Shown here: positions 18,394 to 27,238 of the stretch, in pieces
How the letters are laid out: every line of letters begins with the position of its first letter
Numbering within the stretch: the first letter of the stretch is position 1
Program-made: the position numbers and the translations under genes
Assembly (NCBI RefSeq): GCF_004522105.1
Contig: NZ_SPUJ01000003.1
Span: 248,001 to 312,000 of the forward strand
Direction: 5' to 3'
DNA: 64,000 nt
Source of the DNA: Nocardioides sp. 1609
GTDB lineage: Bacteria; Actinomycetota; Actinomycetes; Propionibacteriales; Nocardioidaceae
The notes under the pieces: model-generated
What the model was told of the DNA's origin: nothing
The model's input: only the letters and a program-made list of their open reading frames with translations
The model's database searches: none

Positions 18394-19698
18394 GTGACGA
18401 CGACCGCGCTCCCGCTCGGTGGGCGACGGGCCTGGAGCGTGTGGGCGGTCGCCCTGACGGTCTACTTCGTCGCCGTCTTCCACCGCAGCTCGCTCGCGGT
18501 CGCCGGGATCGCGGCCACGGAGCGGTTCGACCTGTCGGCGGCCCAGCTGGCGACGTTCACGATGCTCCAGCTGCTCGTCTACGCCGCGATGCAGGTCCCC
18601 GTCGGACTGCTCGTCGACCGGTTCGGGCCGAAGGCGGTGATGCTGCTCGGCACCGTGCTGCTCACCGGCGCCCAGGCAGGTTTCGCGCTCGCCGAGTCCT
18701 ACCCGGCGGCGGTGGCGGCACGGGTGGTCGTCGGGATCGGCGACGCGCTCACCTTCATCTGCGTGCTGCGGCTGGTGAGTCGCTGGTTCGAGCCGAGGCG
18801 GGTCCCGCTGATCACCCAGGTCACCGGCACGCTGGGCCAGGCCGGGGCGGTGGCGGCCGCCGTGCCGATGACGTTCGCGCTGCGCGAGTTCGGCTGGACC
18901 GGGACCTACCTCGCGGCGGCCTCGGTCGGGATCGCGCTGGTGGCCGCGCTCCTGCTGGTGGTCCGCGACGCGCCGTCCCAGCGGCGCGAGGTCGGGGCGC
19001 GGCTGTCGCTGGACGTCGTCCGGTCCAGCCTCGCGGCGTCCTGGGCGCACCCCGGCACGCGCCTGGGCTTCTGGATGCACTTCACGTCGCAGTTCAGCGC
19101 GACCACGCTCAGCCTGCTGTGGGGCTATCCCTTCCTCGTCCAGGGCGAGGGTCTCTCGGAGGCGACCGCAGGGGTGCTGCTGACCCTGATCGTCGTGGCG
19201 ATCATGTACGCCGGCCCGCTGCTGGGGTTGCTCGTCGGCCGGCACCCGTGGCACCGGTCCTCGATGGTGCTGGTCATCGTCTGGTCGATCGTGCTGGTGT
19301 GGACCGCCGTCCTGGCGTGGCCCGGGCAGGCTCCGCTGTGGCTGCTGGTGCTGCTCACCCAGGTCGTCGGGCTGGGCGGGCCCGCCTCGATGATCGGCTT
19401 CGACATGGCCCGCACCTCCAACCCCGCGGAGCGGCTGGCCAGCGCCACCGGGATCATCAACCAGGCCGGCTTCGTGGCCAGTCTGATCCTCGTCGTGACG
19501 GTCGGTCTGATCCTCGACTGGCGGACGCCGGGAGCCTCCACCGACTACTCGCCCGAGGCGTTCCGCTGGGCGATGAGCGCGCAGTACGTGCTGTGGGGTG
19601 TCGGCCTCCTGCAGATCTGGCGCTGGCGCCGTCGGGCCCGGCGGGTGATCGACCGGTCCACCCTCGAGGCCGGCGTGGCGACGGGGCAGGCGACGTGA
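18394..19698 (+). CDS. MFS transporter
   Basis: Predicted 434 aa with about 12 membrane helices and the MFS loop motif LLVDRFGPKAVMLLG near residue 75. Homologues are often labelled nitrate/nitrite or sugar-phosphate type permeases, but the substrate cannot be read here. GTG codons at 18385 and 18394 are both possible. The first overlaps the TAGGGT -10 (18381-18386) and the second lies 7 nt after it, so 18394 was chosen. The stop overlaps the next start by 4 bp (GTGA). Confidence 0.86.
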   Translation: MTTTALPLGGRRAWSVWAVALTVYFVAVFHRSSLAVAGIAATERFDLSAAQLATFTMLQLLVYAAMQVPVGLLVDRFGPKAVMLLGTVLLTGAQAGFALAESYPAAVAARVVVGIGDALTFICVLRLVSRWFEPRRVPLITQVTGTLGQAGAVAAAVPMTFALREFGWTGTYLAAASVGIALVAALLLVVRDAPSQRREVGARLSLDVVRSSLAASWAHPGTRLGFWMHFTSQFSATTLSLLWGYPFLVQGEGLSEATAGVLLTLIVVAIMYAGPLLGLLVGRHPWHRSSMVLVIVWSIVLVWTAVLAWPGQAPLWLLVLLTQVVGLGGPASMIGFDMARTSNPAERLASATGIINQAGFVASLILVVTVGLILDWRTPGASTDYSPEAFRWAMSAQYVLWGVGLLQIWRWRRRARRVIDRSTLEAGVATGQAT

Positions 19699-19979
19699 GC
19701 CCCGAGCACACCGACGACGGCCGCTACGTCGTCATCGACGGACGACGCTGGCGCGCGACCGACCCGGACATCCCCGACGACCGGCGCGCCGAGCTCCAGA
19801 AGGTGCTGATGGCGTGGCGTCGCGACGTGAAGCGGACCCGGGGCACCGACGAGGAGGCGCGCTCCCGCGCCGGCGTCCAGGCCGCCAAGGTCGCCCTCGG
19901 TGAGCGCGGCACCCCGTGGTGGGAGCAGAGCGCCGACGAGCGGCGCGCGCGCTGGGAGGCCGTGGTCGAGGGTCCGTGA
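19695..19979 (+). CDS. Small conserved hypothetical protein
   Basis: Predicted 94 aa, charged and soluble, beginning with an acidic stretch and YVVIDGRRWRATDPDIP, then an Arg/Lys-rich helical region and GTPWWEQSADERRARWE. Similar short actinobacterial proteins exist and are often mislabelled as biopolymer (Tol) transporters; there is no membrane segment, so that label is unlikely. It is translationally coupled to the MFS gene by a 4-bp overlap. Confidence 0.75.
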   Translation: MSPEHTDDGRYVVIDGRRWRATDPDIPDDRRAELQKVLMAWRRDVKRTRGTDEEARSRAGVQAAKVALGERGTPWWEQSADERRARWEAVVEGP

Positions 19980-20007
19980 CGGCGTGGGCGACGGGCCGTC
20001 GTGGGTC

Positions 20008-21420
20008 TCAGGCGCGGGCCGCGGCCAACGCCTGCTCGAGGATCGTCGCGGCATCCGCGAACGCGGCGGGGTTCGGCCCCGCGTAGCTCAGCCGGAGGTA
20101 CGGCGCCGGCGGCTCCGCCGGGAACCACTCGGCACCCGAGGCGAGCACCAGCCCTCGGCGCTCGCAGTCGAGCACGACGGCGTCGAGGTCGGTGTGGTCG
20201 GGCAGCCGCAGCCACAGGTTGAGCCCGCCGGGCGGCAGCTGGTCGACCTCGACGCTCGGCGCGTGCTCCCGCAGCGCCGCGGCGAGCAGGTCGCGGCGTG
20301 AGCCGAGCTGGTCGCGCAGCGCGCGGAGGTGGGTGCGCCACCCGGGCTGCGTGACGACGTCGAGGGCCGCGGTCTGGAGCAACCCGCTGACGTACATGGT
20401 CTCGGCGGCCTGGTCGGTGAGGACCCGGGCCCGCGCCGGGCCCCGCACGACCAGCGCGGCCACGCGCAGGGCGGGCGAGACGCTCTTCGTCAGGGAGCGG
20501 AGGTAGACCACGTGGCCGCCGTCGTCCTGGGCGGCCAGGGGCACCGGGGTGGTGGCGATGCCGAAGTCGTGGGCCCAGTCGTCCTCGACCAGGAAGGCGC
20601 CGTGGGCTCGGACGACGTCGAGGATCCGTGCCGCGACGGTGGGGCTCCACTGGGCGCCGGTGGGGTTGGCGTAGTGCGGCTGGGCGTAGAACACCCGTGC
20701 GCCGGTCTCCGCGAACGCGCGGGCGACGTCGTCCGGGTCCGGGCCGCTCGGCCCGGTCGGGACCGGCACGAGTCGGACCCCGGCGTGCGCGGCGGCCTGG
20801 ATGGCACCCCAGTAGGTGGGGGACTCGGTCAGCATCGCCTGGCCGGGCGCCACGAGGGCCCGGAAGACCGAGCCGAGCCCGCTCTGGCTCCCGGGCACGA
20901 CGACGACCTCGTGCGCCGCGGGCGGCGTCGTCCCGGACGGCGTGTGCTCGGCCAGCTCGGCGGCGAACCACGCCTGGAGCGCCGGGAGGCCGGCCGTGGG
21001 GGCCCGGCTCACCGCGGCGTCCGAGCGGGCGGCCCGACCGAGGGCCGACCGCACGAGCCGCTCGGGTAGCAGGTCGCGGTCGGGATAACCGGCGTGCAGG
21101 GCGAGGACGTCGTTCGGGACGGTCCGCAGCGCCGTCGCGGGGCCCCGGGCGCTGGTCGGCGGCGAACGCAGCGCGTTGGTCTGCCAGGCGTGGTCGACCG
21201 ACCGGGCGCGGCGAGCGACGCGGGCGAACGTGCCGACGCCGGGGCGGGTCTCGACCAGGCCCAGGGTGGTCAGCGAGCGCAGCGCCCGTTGCACCGTGAC
21301 CGGGCTCGCCCGGTGCTCGGCGGCGATGGACCGGGTCGACGGCAGCCGGGCGCCTGAGGGCGCCGTCTCGAGCCACGCGCGCAGGCTCTCGGCGATCCGG
21401 GTGCTGCTATCGTCGTTCAT
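20008..21420 (-). CDS. MocR-type regulator: GntR winged helix fused to PLP aminotransferase-like domain
   Basis: Predicted 470 aa. Residues 1-75 form a GntR-type winged helix (ARLPSTRSIAAEHRASPVTVQRALRSL region), and the rest is a fold-type I aminotransferase-like domain with the PLP-binding Lys in RSLTKSVSPALRVA near residue 310. Such proteins usually regulate a neighbouring gene in response to an amino-acid/PLP adduct. The ATG at 21420 shares the palindrome CATG with the start of the divergent EamA exporter. The open frame continues upstream through the exporter start, but homology begins at MNDDSSTRIAE. Confidence 0.9.
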   Translation of the reverse strand: MNDDSSTRIAESLRAWLETAPSGARLPSTRSIAAEHRASPVTVQRALRSLTTLGLVETRPGVGTFARVARRARSVDHAWQTNALRSPPTSARGPATALRTVPNDVLALHAGYPDRDLLPERLVRSALGRAARSDAAVSRAPTAGLPALQAWFAAELAEHTPSGTTPPAAHEVVVVPGSQSGLGSVFRALVAPGQAMLTESPTYWGAIQAAAHAGVRLVPVPTGPSGPDPDDVARAFAETGARVFYAQPHYANPTGAQWSPTVAARILDVVRAHGAFLVEDDWAHDFGIATTPVPLAAQDDGGHVVYLRSLTKSVSPALRVAALVVRGPARARVLTDQAAETMYVSGLLQTAALDVVTQPGWRTHLRALRDQLGSRRDLLAAALREHAPSVEVDQLPPGGLNLWLRLPDHTDLDAVVLDCERRGLVLASGAEWFPAEPPAPYLRLSYAGPNPAAFADAATILEQALAAARA

Positions 21421-21436
21421 GAACCAGAAGGATAGC
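21406..21436. promoter_or_regulatory. Operator dyad spanning two overlapping divergent starts
   Basis: GCTATC (21406-21411) and GATAGC (21431-21436) are perfect inverted arms centred on the CATG (21418-21421) that holds both start codons. The left arm contributes TATCGT, 5 nt from the EamA ATG. The right arm contributes TATCCT on the minus strand, 8 nt from the MocR ATG. One bound dimer could therefore cover both -10 boxes. Confidence 0.55.
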
Positions 21437-22387
21437 GCTACTCCCCAGGACCGCTCGGCGCTACCCGGGACGGGCGCCGGTCTCCGATGGGGGCTCGTGG
21501 GGGTGGTCGCCTTCTCCTTGACGGTGCCGATGACCCGGGTCGCGCTCGGCGGGCTGTCACCGCTGTTCATCGGCTCGGCGCGGGCCGTCGTCGCCGCCGG
21601 GCTCGCCGTCGTGTGCCTCGGGCTGGCGCGCCGGCAGGTCCCGCGCGGGCGCCAGTGGGCCAGGCTCGTGGTCGTCGGGGCCGGCGTCGTGGTCGGGTTC
21701 CCGCTCCTGACCTCCTACGCCCTGACCACCGCGCCGGCGAGCCACGGCGCCGTCGTCATCGCCATGCTCCCCGCCGCCACCGCGGTGACCACGGTCGTGC
21801 GGACCGGCGAGCGTCCGCGTCCCGCGTTCTGGGTGGCGGCCGCCGCCGGGGCCGTCGCGGCGCTGGTCTTCGCCTCGTTCCAGGGCGACGGCTTCGGCGG
21901 GCTGCACCGGGCGGACCTGCTGCTCGTGGGTGCGGTGCTGGCCGCGGCCGTGGGGTACGCCGAGGGCGGGCTGCTGTCGCGCGAGCTCGGCGCCTGGCAG
22001 ACGGTCTCGTGGGCGCTGGTCGTCTGTGCACCGCTCATGCTGGCGCTCCTGCTGGTCGCGGTCCGGGCCGGGGCGCCGGACGCCACGACGGCCCAGTGGG
22101 CGGCGTTCGGCTACCTGGGCGTGGTCAGCATGTTCCTCGGCTTCCTCGCCTGGTACCGAGGCCTCGCCATCGGCCCGATGTCCTCGGTCAGCCAGGTCCA
22201 GCTCGCCCAGCCGGTCCTCACCATCGCGTGGGCCGGTCTCCTCCTCGGGGAGCCGATCACGGCCGTCACGGTCCTCGGCGGCCTCGTCGTGGTCACCTGC
22301 GCGGCCAGCGCCGTGCGCGTGCGGCTGGTGGGCGCCCCGCCACCCGCCGCGCAGCCGACCGAGCGGGACGTCGTCGCCCTACCCTGA
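21419..22387 (+). CDS. EamA/DMT family transporter (RhaT-like exporter)
   Basis: Predicted 322 aa with ten hydrophobic helices in two EamA repeats; the second repeat contains the conserved ending SQVQLAQPVLTIAWAGLLLGEPIT. These drug/metabolite transporters often export amino acids or related compounds. Pairing with a divergent MocR regulator that shares its operator suggests that the regulator senses the exported compound. The ATG at 21419 overlaps the MocR start on the other strand. Confidence 0.88.
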   Translation: MNQKDSATPQDRSALPGTGAGLRWGLVGVVAFSLTVPMTRVALGGLSPLFIGSARAVVAAGLAVVCLGLARRQVPRGRQWARLVVVGAGVVVGFPLLTSYALTTAPASHGAVVIAMLPAATAVTTVVRTGERPRPAFWVAAAAGAVAALVFASFQGDGFGGLHRADLLLVGAVLAAAVGYAEGGLLSRELGAWQTVSWALVVCAPLMLALLLVAVRAGAPDATTAQWAAFGYLGVVSMFLGFLAWYRGLAIGPMSSVSQVQLAQPVLTIAWAGLLLGEPITAVTVLGGLVVVTCAASAVRVRLVGAPPPAAQPTERDVVALP

Positions 22388-22391
22388 AGGG

Positions 22392-22763
22392 ATGGACGTC
22401 GAGCGGCTCACGCAGCACTGCCTGGCCAAGCCCGGCGCCTGGCTGGACTGGCCGTGGGGCGGACCCGACGCCGACGGCGGTCACGAGCACCCGGCGGTGA
22501 AGGTCGGTCCGGTCGACGGCGGCAGGATCTTCGCGTTCCTGCGGGGCGACGGCGTCGGAGTGAAGGCCGGGGCGACCCGCGAGGTCGCCGACGAGTGGCT
22601 CGAGCGCTACCCGGACGCCGCCGGCGTGATGCGCTACATCGGCCGGAGCGGCTGGAACGACCTCGCCTACGCCGGCATCCCCGACGACGAGCTGCTCGAG
22701 GCCGTCGACGTCTCCTACGACCTGGTCGTCGCCAGGCTCCCGCGCCGGCTCCGCCCGACCTGA
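22392..22763 (+). CDS. MmcQ/YjbR family protein
   Basis: Predicted 123 aa, typical of this small family with a cyanobacterial-type double-wing fold. Signature positions are the N-terminal CLAKPGAWLDWPWG, VGPVDGGRIFAFL, and WNDLAYAGIPDDELLEAVDVSYDLV at the C-terminus (residues 90-115). Molecular function is not established; DNA binding has been proposed for the family. A TACCCT -10 at 22380-22385 precedes the ATG by 6 nt. The EamA stop TGA (22385-22387) begins on the last base of that hexamer. Confidence 0.85.
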   Translation: MDVERLTQHCLAKPGAWLDWPWGGPDADGGHEHPAVKVGPVDGGRIFAFLRGDGVGVKAGATREVADEWLERYPDAAGVMRYIGRSGWNDLAYAGIPDDELLEAVDVSYDLVVARLPRRLRPT

Positions 22764-22786
22764 CCCGGACCCGGACCCGGACCCGT
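22763..22786 (+). repeat. (ACCCGG)4 hexanucleotide repeat
   Basis: Four copies of a 6-bp unit (the last is ACCCGT) directly follow the YjbR stop codon, in a 48-bp gap between convergent genes. It could vary in length by slippage. No T-run or clear hairpin is seen. Confidence 0.7.
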
Positions 22787-22811
22787 CGAGGGACCGCCGG
22801 GATCGGGTCGG

Positions 22812-23468
22812 TCAGGCGCGGCGGGCGGTCAGGCCGACGAGGCGGGCGACGACGAGGGCGACGTAGAAGACGCCGGTGAGCTGCTCGATCATCACCAGGG
22901 AGCGGGCGTGGTCGTCGATCGGCGCGACGTCGGACAGGCCGACCGACGTCAGCGTGGTGAACGACAGGTAGAGCAGCTCGAACCACGGGCGGGGGCCCTC
23001 ACCGCCGTGGGCGATGAAGGACTCGGGCCAGACGACCTGGGCGCCGGCGTAGACGTAGGCGAAGGCCCAGGCGACGACGGTGAAGGCCGCGCCGGTCGCG
23101 AACAGCTCGTCGCGGGTCACCTTGTCGTCGTGGAAGAGGTAGCGGATCAGCGCGTAGGAGACGAACAGGTAGAACGGCACGTGCAGGAAGGCCGAGACCA
23201 GCACCACCCAGCTGGTCTGGGAGACGAAGGCCTCCAGCACGCTGAACACCACCGCCGGCGCCCCGAACAGGACGGCGACCCACGACAGCGTCGGGGTGCG
23301 TCGCACCGCCCAGGTGGCGGCGAGCACGACCGAGACCTGGACCGCGCCGAGCACCGCCCGGCCGGAGGTCGAGGCGTCGAGGAACGGGTAGGCCAGGATG
23401 ACGAGGAGCTGGAGACCCAGCAGCAGCGCCGAGGGGTGACCCTGGACCGCGCGGACGGAGCGCTGCAT
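22812..23468 (-). CDS. Ion channel family membrane protein with altered selectivity-filter sequence
   Basis: Predicted 218 aa, with about six hydrophobic segments. The last third has the two-helix pore layout of potassium channels: WFELLYLSFTTLTSVGLSDV followed by a final membrane helix. The usual filter TVGYGD reads TSVGLSD here, so selectivity may differ. The start ATG overlaps the stop of the DUF1707 gene (ATGA), so the two are co-translated. Confidence 0.8.
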   Translation of the reverse strand: MQRSVRAVQGHPSALLLGLQLLVILAYPFLDASTSGRAVLGAVQVSVVLAATWAVRRTPTLSWVAVLFGAPAVVFSVLEAFVSQTSWVVLVSAFLHVPFYLFVSYALIRYLFHDDKVTRDELFATGAAFTVVAWAFAYVYAGAQVVWPESFIAHGGEGPRPWFELLYLSFTTLTSVGLSDVAPIDDHARSLVMIEQLTGVFYVALVVARLVGLTARRA

Positions 23469-24016
23469 CACGCCAGGCCCTTCGGCCAGCGCTGCTGGCG
23501 GGCCTGCTTCTTCTCGAGGCGGGCGAGCTCGTCGCGGACGATCGCGTCGCGCGACGTCGAGGTGCGGACCAGGTTCAGCAGCGTGACGGCGTTGACGATC
23601 AGCGGCCACGGGAACGCACCGCCGTCGGTGCCGAGGTAGATCGCCAGCCAGATCGCCCAGCAGACGACGGCGGAGCCGACGAACGCCGAGACGGCGTTGC
23701 GCCGCCGGTCCCGCCACTCGTCGACGGCGCGCCGCTGCAGCTCGTCGTGGGACACCCCGACGAGGGACTTCGTGGGGCGCGCGGGCGGCGTCCTCAGCGG
23801 CACCAGGTCCGAGACGATCGGCGGCAGGTCGCCGAGCGTCCGCGCCGAGCCGACGGCGTCGAGACGCTCCTCGAGCTCCTCGGCGTCGAGCTTGCCGACG
23901 CTGAACGCGCTGCTCAGCTCGGTCCGGATCAGCTCGCGGTCCTCGTCGGAGGCGCGCAGCCCGGCGTGGGCCTTGTCGCGCGGGTCGAGCGGGAACGACG
24001 ACCACAGGTCGACCAC
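23468..24016 (-). CDS. DUF1707 (SHOCT-like) and 2TM-domain membrane protein
   Basis: Predicted 182 aa. The N-terminal DUF1707 region contains LRASDEDRELIRTELSSAF and the acidic helix ELEERLDAVGSA. After a linker there is a two-helix membrane domain (VSAFVGSAVVCWAIWLAIYL and PWPLIVNAVTLLNLV). An ATG at 24070 is in frame, but the coding bases between include GGAGGGAGGAG, a perfect ribosome-binding site 6 nt before GTG 24016. That ATG also falls inside a TAGGAT -10, so 24016 is preferred. Function unknown; it is coupled to the channel gene. Confidence 0.78.
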   Translation of the reverse strand: MVDLWSSFPLDPRDKAHAGLRASDEDRELIRTELSSAFSVGKLDAEELEERLDAVGSARTLGDLPPIVSDLVPLRTPPARPTKSLVGVSHDELQRRAVDEWRDRRRNAVSAFVGSAVVCWAIWLAIYLGTDGGAFPWPLIVNAVTLLNLVRTSTSRDAIVRDELARLEKKQARQQRWPKGLA

Positions 24017-24121
24017 GCTCGCTCCTCCCTCCAGAAGGTCCAGGTGCCACCGGGTGCTGACTGCCGACATCCTAGAGAGCGGGCCATGGACGCCGGACCT
24101 CGCGCGGGGGAGGATCCGGAC

Positions 24122-25102
24122 GTGACCACCGTCGACGTCGACCTGCTCATCATCGGGGCCGGGCCCACCGGGCTGTTCGCCACGTACTACGCCGGGTTCC
24201 GCGGGCACCGGGTCGCCGTGGTCGACTCGCTGCCCGAGCTGGGCGGCCAGGTGACCGCGATGTACCCGGAGAAGCAGATCCTCGACGTCGCCGGCTTCCC
24301 CAGCGTCAAGGGACGCGACCTCGTCGAGGGGCTGGTCGCGCAGGCCAACACCGCCAAGCCGGAGTACCTGCTCGAGCGCACCGCCACCACCTTCGCCGAA
24401 CGCACCGGCGACGACGCCGGCGTCACCGTCGGGCTCGACGACGGCACCGTGGTGCGGGCCGGTGCGCTCCTCATCACCGCCGGCATCGGCAAGTTCTCGC
24501 CCCGCGCCCTTCCGGCGGGCGCCGACTGGGTCGGGCGCGGGCTCGAGTTCTTCGTGCCCAGCTTCGCGCCGTACGCCGGCAAGGACGTCGTGATCGTCGG
24601 CGGCGGCGACAGCGCGTTCGACTGGGCCCTGCACCTCGAGCCGATCGCGCGCTCCGTGACCCTGGTCCACCGCCGCGAGGCGTTCCGCGCCCACGAGCGC
24701 ACCGTCGAGCAGGTCCGCGCGTCGAGCGTCGAGATCGTCACCCGGGCCGAGGTCACCGCGCTGCGCGGCCGGACCACGGTCGAGGAGGTCGACCTCGTCG
24801 TCGACGGAGCGACGAGCACGCGGCCGTGCCAGGCCGTCGTCGCCGCGCTCGGCTTCATCGCCGACCTCGGGCCGATCCAGGGGTGGGGGATCGAGGTGTC
24901 GAAGCGGCACGTCGTCGTGGACGCCGCGATGCGGACCAACCTCCCGCGGGTCTTCGCGGCCGGCGACATCACCGAGTACGACGGCAAGGTGCGCCTGATC
25001 GCGGTCGGGTTCGGCGAGGCCGCCACGGCCGTCAACAACGCCACCGTCGCCATCGACCCCAGCGCGCACGTGTTCCCCGGCCACTCCTCCGAGGCGCCCT
25101 GA
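24122..25102 (+). CDS. Ferredoxin/flavodoxin-NADP(+) reductase, thioredoxin-reductase-like
   Basis: Predicted 326 aa flavoprotein. It has the FAD motif LLIIGAGPTGLFATYYAG at the N-terminus, the NAD(P) motif VVIVGGGDSAFDWAL near residue 160, and the C-terminal RVFAAGDITEYDGK. No CxxC is present, which separates it from true thioredoxin reductases and places it with Bacillus YumC-type ferredoxin reductases. The GTG start has a good ribosome-binding site (GGGGGAGGA at about 24107), so this gene is unusual here in not being leaderless. Confidence 0.92.
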   Translation: MTTVDVDLLIIGAGPTGLFATYYAGFRGHRVAVVDSLPELGGQVTAMYPEKQILDVAGFPSVKGRDLVEGLVAQANTAKPEYLLERTATTFAERTGDDAGVTVGLDDGTVVRAGALLITAGIGKFSPRALPAGADWVGRGLEFFVPSFAPYAGKDVVIVGGGDSAFDWALHLEPIARSVTLVHRREAFRAHERTVEQVRASSVEIVTRAEVTALRGRTTVEEVDLVVDGATSTRPCQAVVAALGFIADLGPIQGWGIEVSKRHVVVDAAMRTNLPRVFAAGDITEYDGKVRLIAVGFGEAATAVNNATVAIDPSAHVFPGHSSEAP

Positions 25103-25139
25103 CCCGGGCCGACCCTCGTGGGGCCGGGCGCCGGAGCTG

Positions 25140-25165
25140 GTGACCCACCGGTAACCCATAATGGG
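25140..25165 (+). promoter_or_regulatory. Probable promoter with TGACCC/TAACCC repeat and TAATGG
   Basis: TGACCC and TAACCC are spaced 11 bp apart, and TAATGG follows at 25158. This is about 70 bp upstream of the glycosyltransferase ATG at 25230, which implies a real 5' leader. Confidence 0.35.
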
Positions 25166-25229
25166 GCCGGAAGCACCCACGTACGCGCGGCCGAGTGTCG
25201 TCGCCCCGGCACCGAGAGTCGAGCCGCCC

Positions 25230-26495
25230 ATGCGCATCGCCATGCTGTCGTACCGCAGCAAGCCCCACTGCGGGGGACAGGGCGTCTACCTGCGCCACCT
25301 CAGCCGCGAGCTGGTCGCCCTCGGGCACGAGGTGGAGGTGCTCTCGGGGCAGCCCTACCCCGAGCTCGACGCGGGCGTCGTCCTGACGAAGGTGCCGAGC
25401 CTCGACCTCTACCGCGAGCCCGACCCGTTCCGGGTGCCCCGGCGCGGGGAGTTCCGCGACCTGATCGACGTCGAGGAGTTCGCGACGATGTGCGTCGGCG
25501 GGTTCCCCGAGCCGCGCACGTTCAGCCGGCGGATCAGCCGCATCCTGAAGGAGCGGGCCGGCGACTTCGACGTCGCCCACGACAACCAGGTGCTCGGCAC
25601 CGGGCTGCTCGACGTCGAGGGCTACGGGCTGCCGCTCGTCACGACGATCCACCACCCGATCACCTTCGACCGGCGTATCGACCTGGCCCAGACCCGCAGC
25701 CCGTGGCGCAGGCTCACCCTGCGGCGGTGGTACGGCTTCCTGCGGATGCAGGGCAGGGTCGCCCGCCGGGCGCGGCTCGTCATCACGCCGTCCGAGGCCT
25801 CCAAGCGCGACATCGCCCAGGACTTCGGCGTCGACCCGGCCCGGATGCGGGTGATCCTGCTCGGTGTCGACGACATGTTCGTCCCGCCGACCCGGCCCCG
25901 CGTGCCCGGCCGGATCATGGCGATGGCCAGCGCCGACGCCCCGATGAAGGGCATCTCGACCCTGCTCGAGGCCTTCGCCAAGCTGCGCACCGAGCGCGAC
26001 GTCGAGCTGGTGCTCGTCTCCAAGCCGGCGCCCGGCGGCCGCACCGAGAAGCTCATCGAGCGGCTCGGCATCGGTGACCGGGTCCGGTTCGTGCACGGCG
26101 TCAGCGACGCCGAGCTGGTCGAGCTGATGGGCTCCGCCGAGCTGGCGTGCGTGCCGTCGCTCTACGAGGGCTTCTCGCTGCCCACCGCCGAGCTGATGGC
26201 CTGTGCCACCCCGCTCGTGGTCTCCCGGGCCGGCGCGATCCCCGAGGTCGTCGGTGCCGACGGCGACTGCGCCGACCTGGTCACCCCCGGCGACGTCGAG
26301 GAGCTCAAGCAGGCCGTCGGTGCCCTGCTCGACGACCCCGAGCGCCGCGACCGGATGGGCGCGGCCGGACGACGTCGCGTCGAGGAGCTGTTCAGCTGGC
26401 GCGCCGTCGCCGTCAAGGTGGCGCAGGCCTACGAGGACGCGATCACCGACTTCCAGGACGACCAGAAGGAGCGCCCCACCCGTGCTGACCGTTGA
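25230..26495 (+). CDS. Glycosyltransferase family 4
   Basis: Predicted 421 aa GT-B fold enzyme, starting MRIAMLSYRSKPHCGGQG, the usual nucleotide-sugar transferase opening. The C-terminal donor-binding domain is clear: PSLYEGFSLPTAELMACATPLV with the paired-Glu region near residue 315. An upstream ATG (25161) is in frame but adds a Pro-rich segment with no homology. The sugar and acceptor are unknown. The gene heads a three-gene operon with a methyltransferase (14-bp overlap) and a toroid-fold protein. Confidence 0.9.
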   Translation: MRIAMLSYRSKPHCGGQGVYLRHLSRELVALGHEVEVLSGQPYPELDAGVVLTKVPSLDLYREPDPFRVPRRGEFRDLIDVEEFATMCVGGFPEPRTFSRRISRILKERAGDFDVAHDNQVLGTGLLDVEGYGLPLVTTIHHPITFDRRIDLAQTRSPWRRLTLRRWYGFLRMQGRVARRARLVITPSEASKRDIAQDFGVDPARMRVILLGVDDMFVPPTRPRVPGRIMAMASADAPMKGISTLLEAFAKLRTERDVELVLVSKPAPGGRTEKLIERLGIGDRVRFVHGVSDAELVELMGSAELACVPSLYEGFSLPTAELMACATPLVVSRAGAIPEVVGADGDCADLVTPGDVEELKQAVGALLDDPERRDRMGAAGRRRVEELFSWRAVAVKVAQAYEDAITDFQDDQKERPTRADR

Positions 26496-27237
26496 CTTCG
26501 ACCGCCTGGGCCTCACCGCCGGTGACCGCGTCCTCGACATGGGGTGCGGCGCCGGCCGGCACGCCTTCGAGATGTACCGCCGCGGTGCCGACGTGGTCGC
26601 CTTCGACATGGACGCCGACGAGCTGGCCGGCGTCCTCGACCTCTTCGGCGCGATGAAGGAGGCCGGTGAGGTGCCCGAGGGCGCCCAGGCCGACATCAAG
26701 CAGGGCGACGCGCTCGAGCTGCCCTTCGCCGACGACGAGTTCGACCGGGTCGTGGCCTCCGAGGTGCTCGAGCACATCGCCGACGACACCCAGGCGATCC
26801 GCGAGCTCGTGCGGGTGCTGCGGCCCGGCGGCACGATGGCGGTCACCGTGCCGCGGTGGCTGCCCGAGGTCATCAACTGGAAGCTGTCCGAGGAGTACCA
26901 CAACGCCGAGGGCGGCCACATCCGGATCTACACCGACCACGAGCTGGTCGACAAGGTCACCAAGGGCGGCCGGTTCAACGACGGCAACCCGGGCGACGCG
27001 ATGCTCTTCGAGGGCAAGGACTACGCGCACGGGCTGCACACGCCGTACTGGTGGATCAAGTGTGCCGTCGGCGTCACCAACGACGACCACCCCGCCGCGC
27101 GGGCCTACCACAGGCTCCTGGTCTGGGAGATCATGAAGCAGCCCAAGGCCCTGCAGTACGCCGGCAAGGTGCTCGACCCGCTCATCGGCAAGAGCATGGT
27201 GCTGTACTTCCGCAAGCCCGCCGCGTCCCGGGCCTGA
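26482..27237 (+). CDS. Class I SAM-dependent methyltransferase
   Basis: Predicted 251 aa. Motif I VLDMGCGAGRHAFEM, acidic motif VVAFDMDADEL, motif IV region FDRVVASEVLEHI and RVLRPGG are all visible. The acceptor is not known. It overlaps the glycosyltransferase by 14 bp and is followed one base later by the toroid protein. The three may modify one glycan or glycolipid. Confidence 0.9.
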   Translation: MLTVDFDRLGLTAGDRVLDMGCGAGRHAFEMYRRGADVVAFDMDADELAGVLDLFGAMKEAGEVPEGAQADIKQGDALELPFADDEFDRVVASEVLEHIADDTQAIRELVRVLRPGGTMAVTVPRWLPEVINWKLSEEYHNAEGGHIRIYTDHELVDKVTKGGRFNDGNPGDAMLFEGKDYAHGLHTPYWWIKCAVGVTNDDHPAARAYHRLLVWEIMKQPKALQYAGKVLDPLIGKSMVLYFRKPAASRA

Positions 27238-27238
27238 G

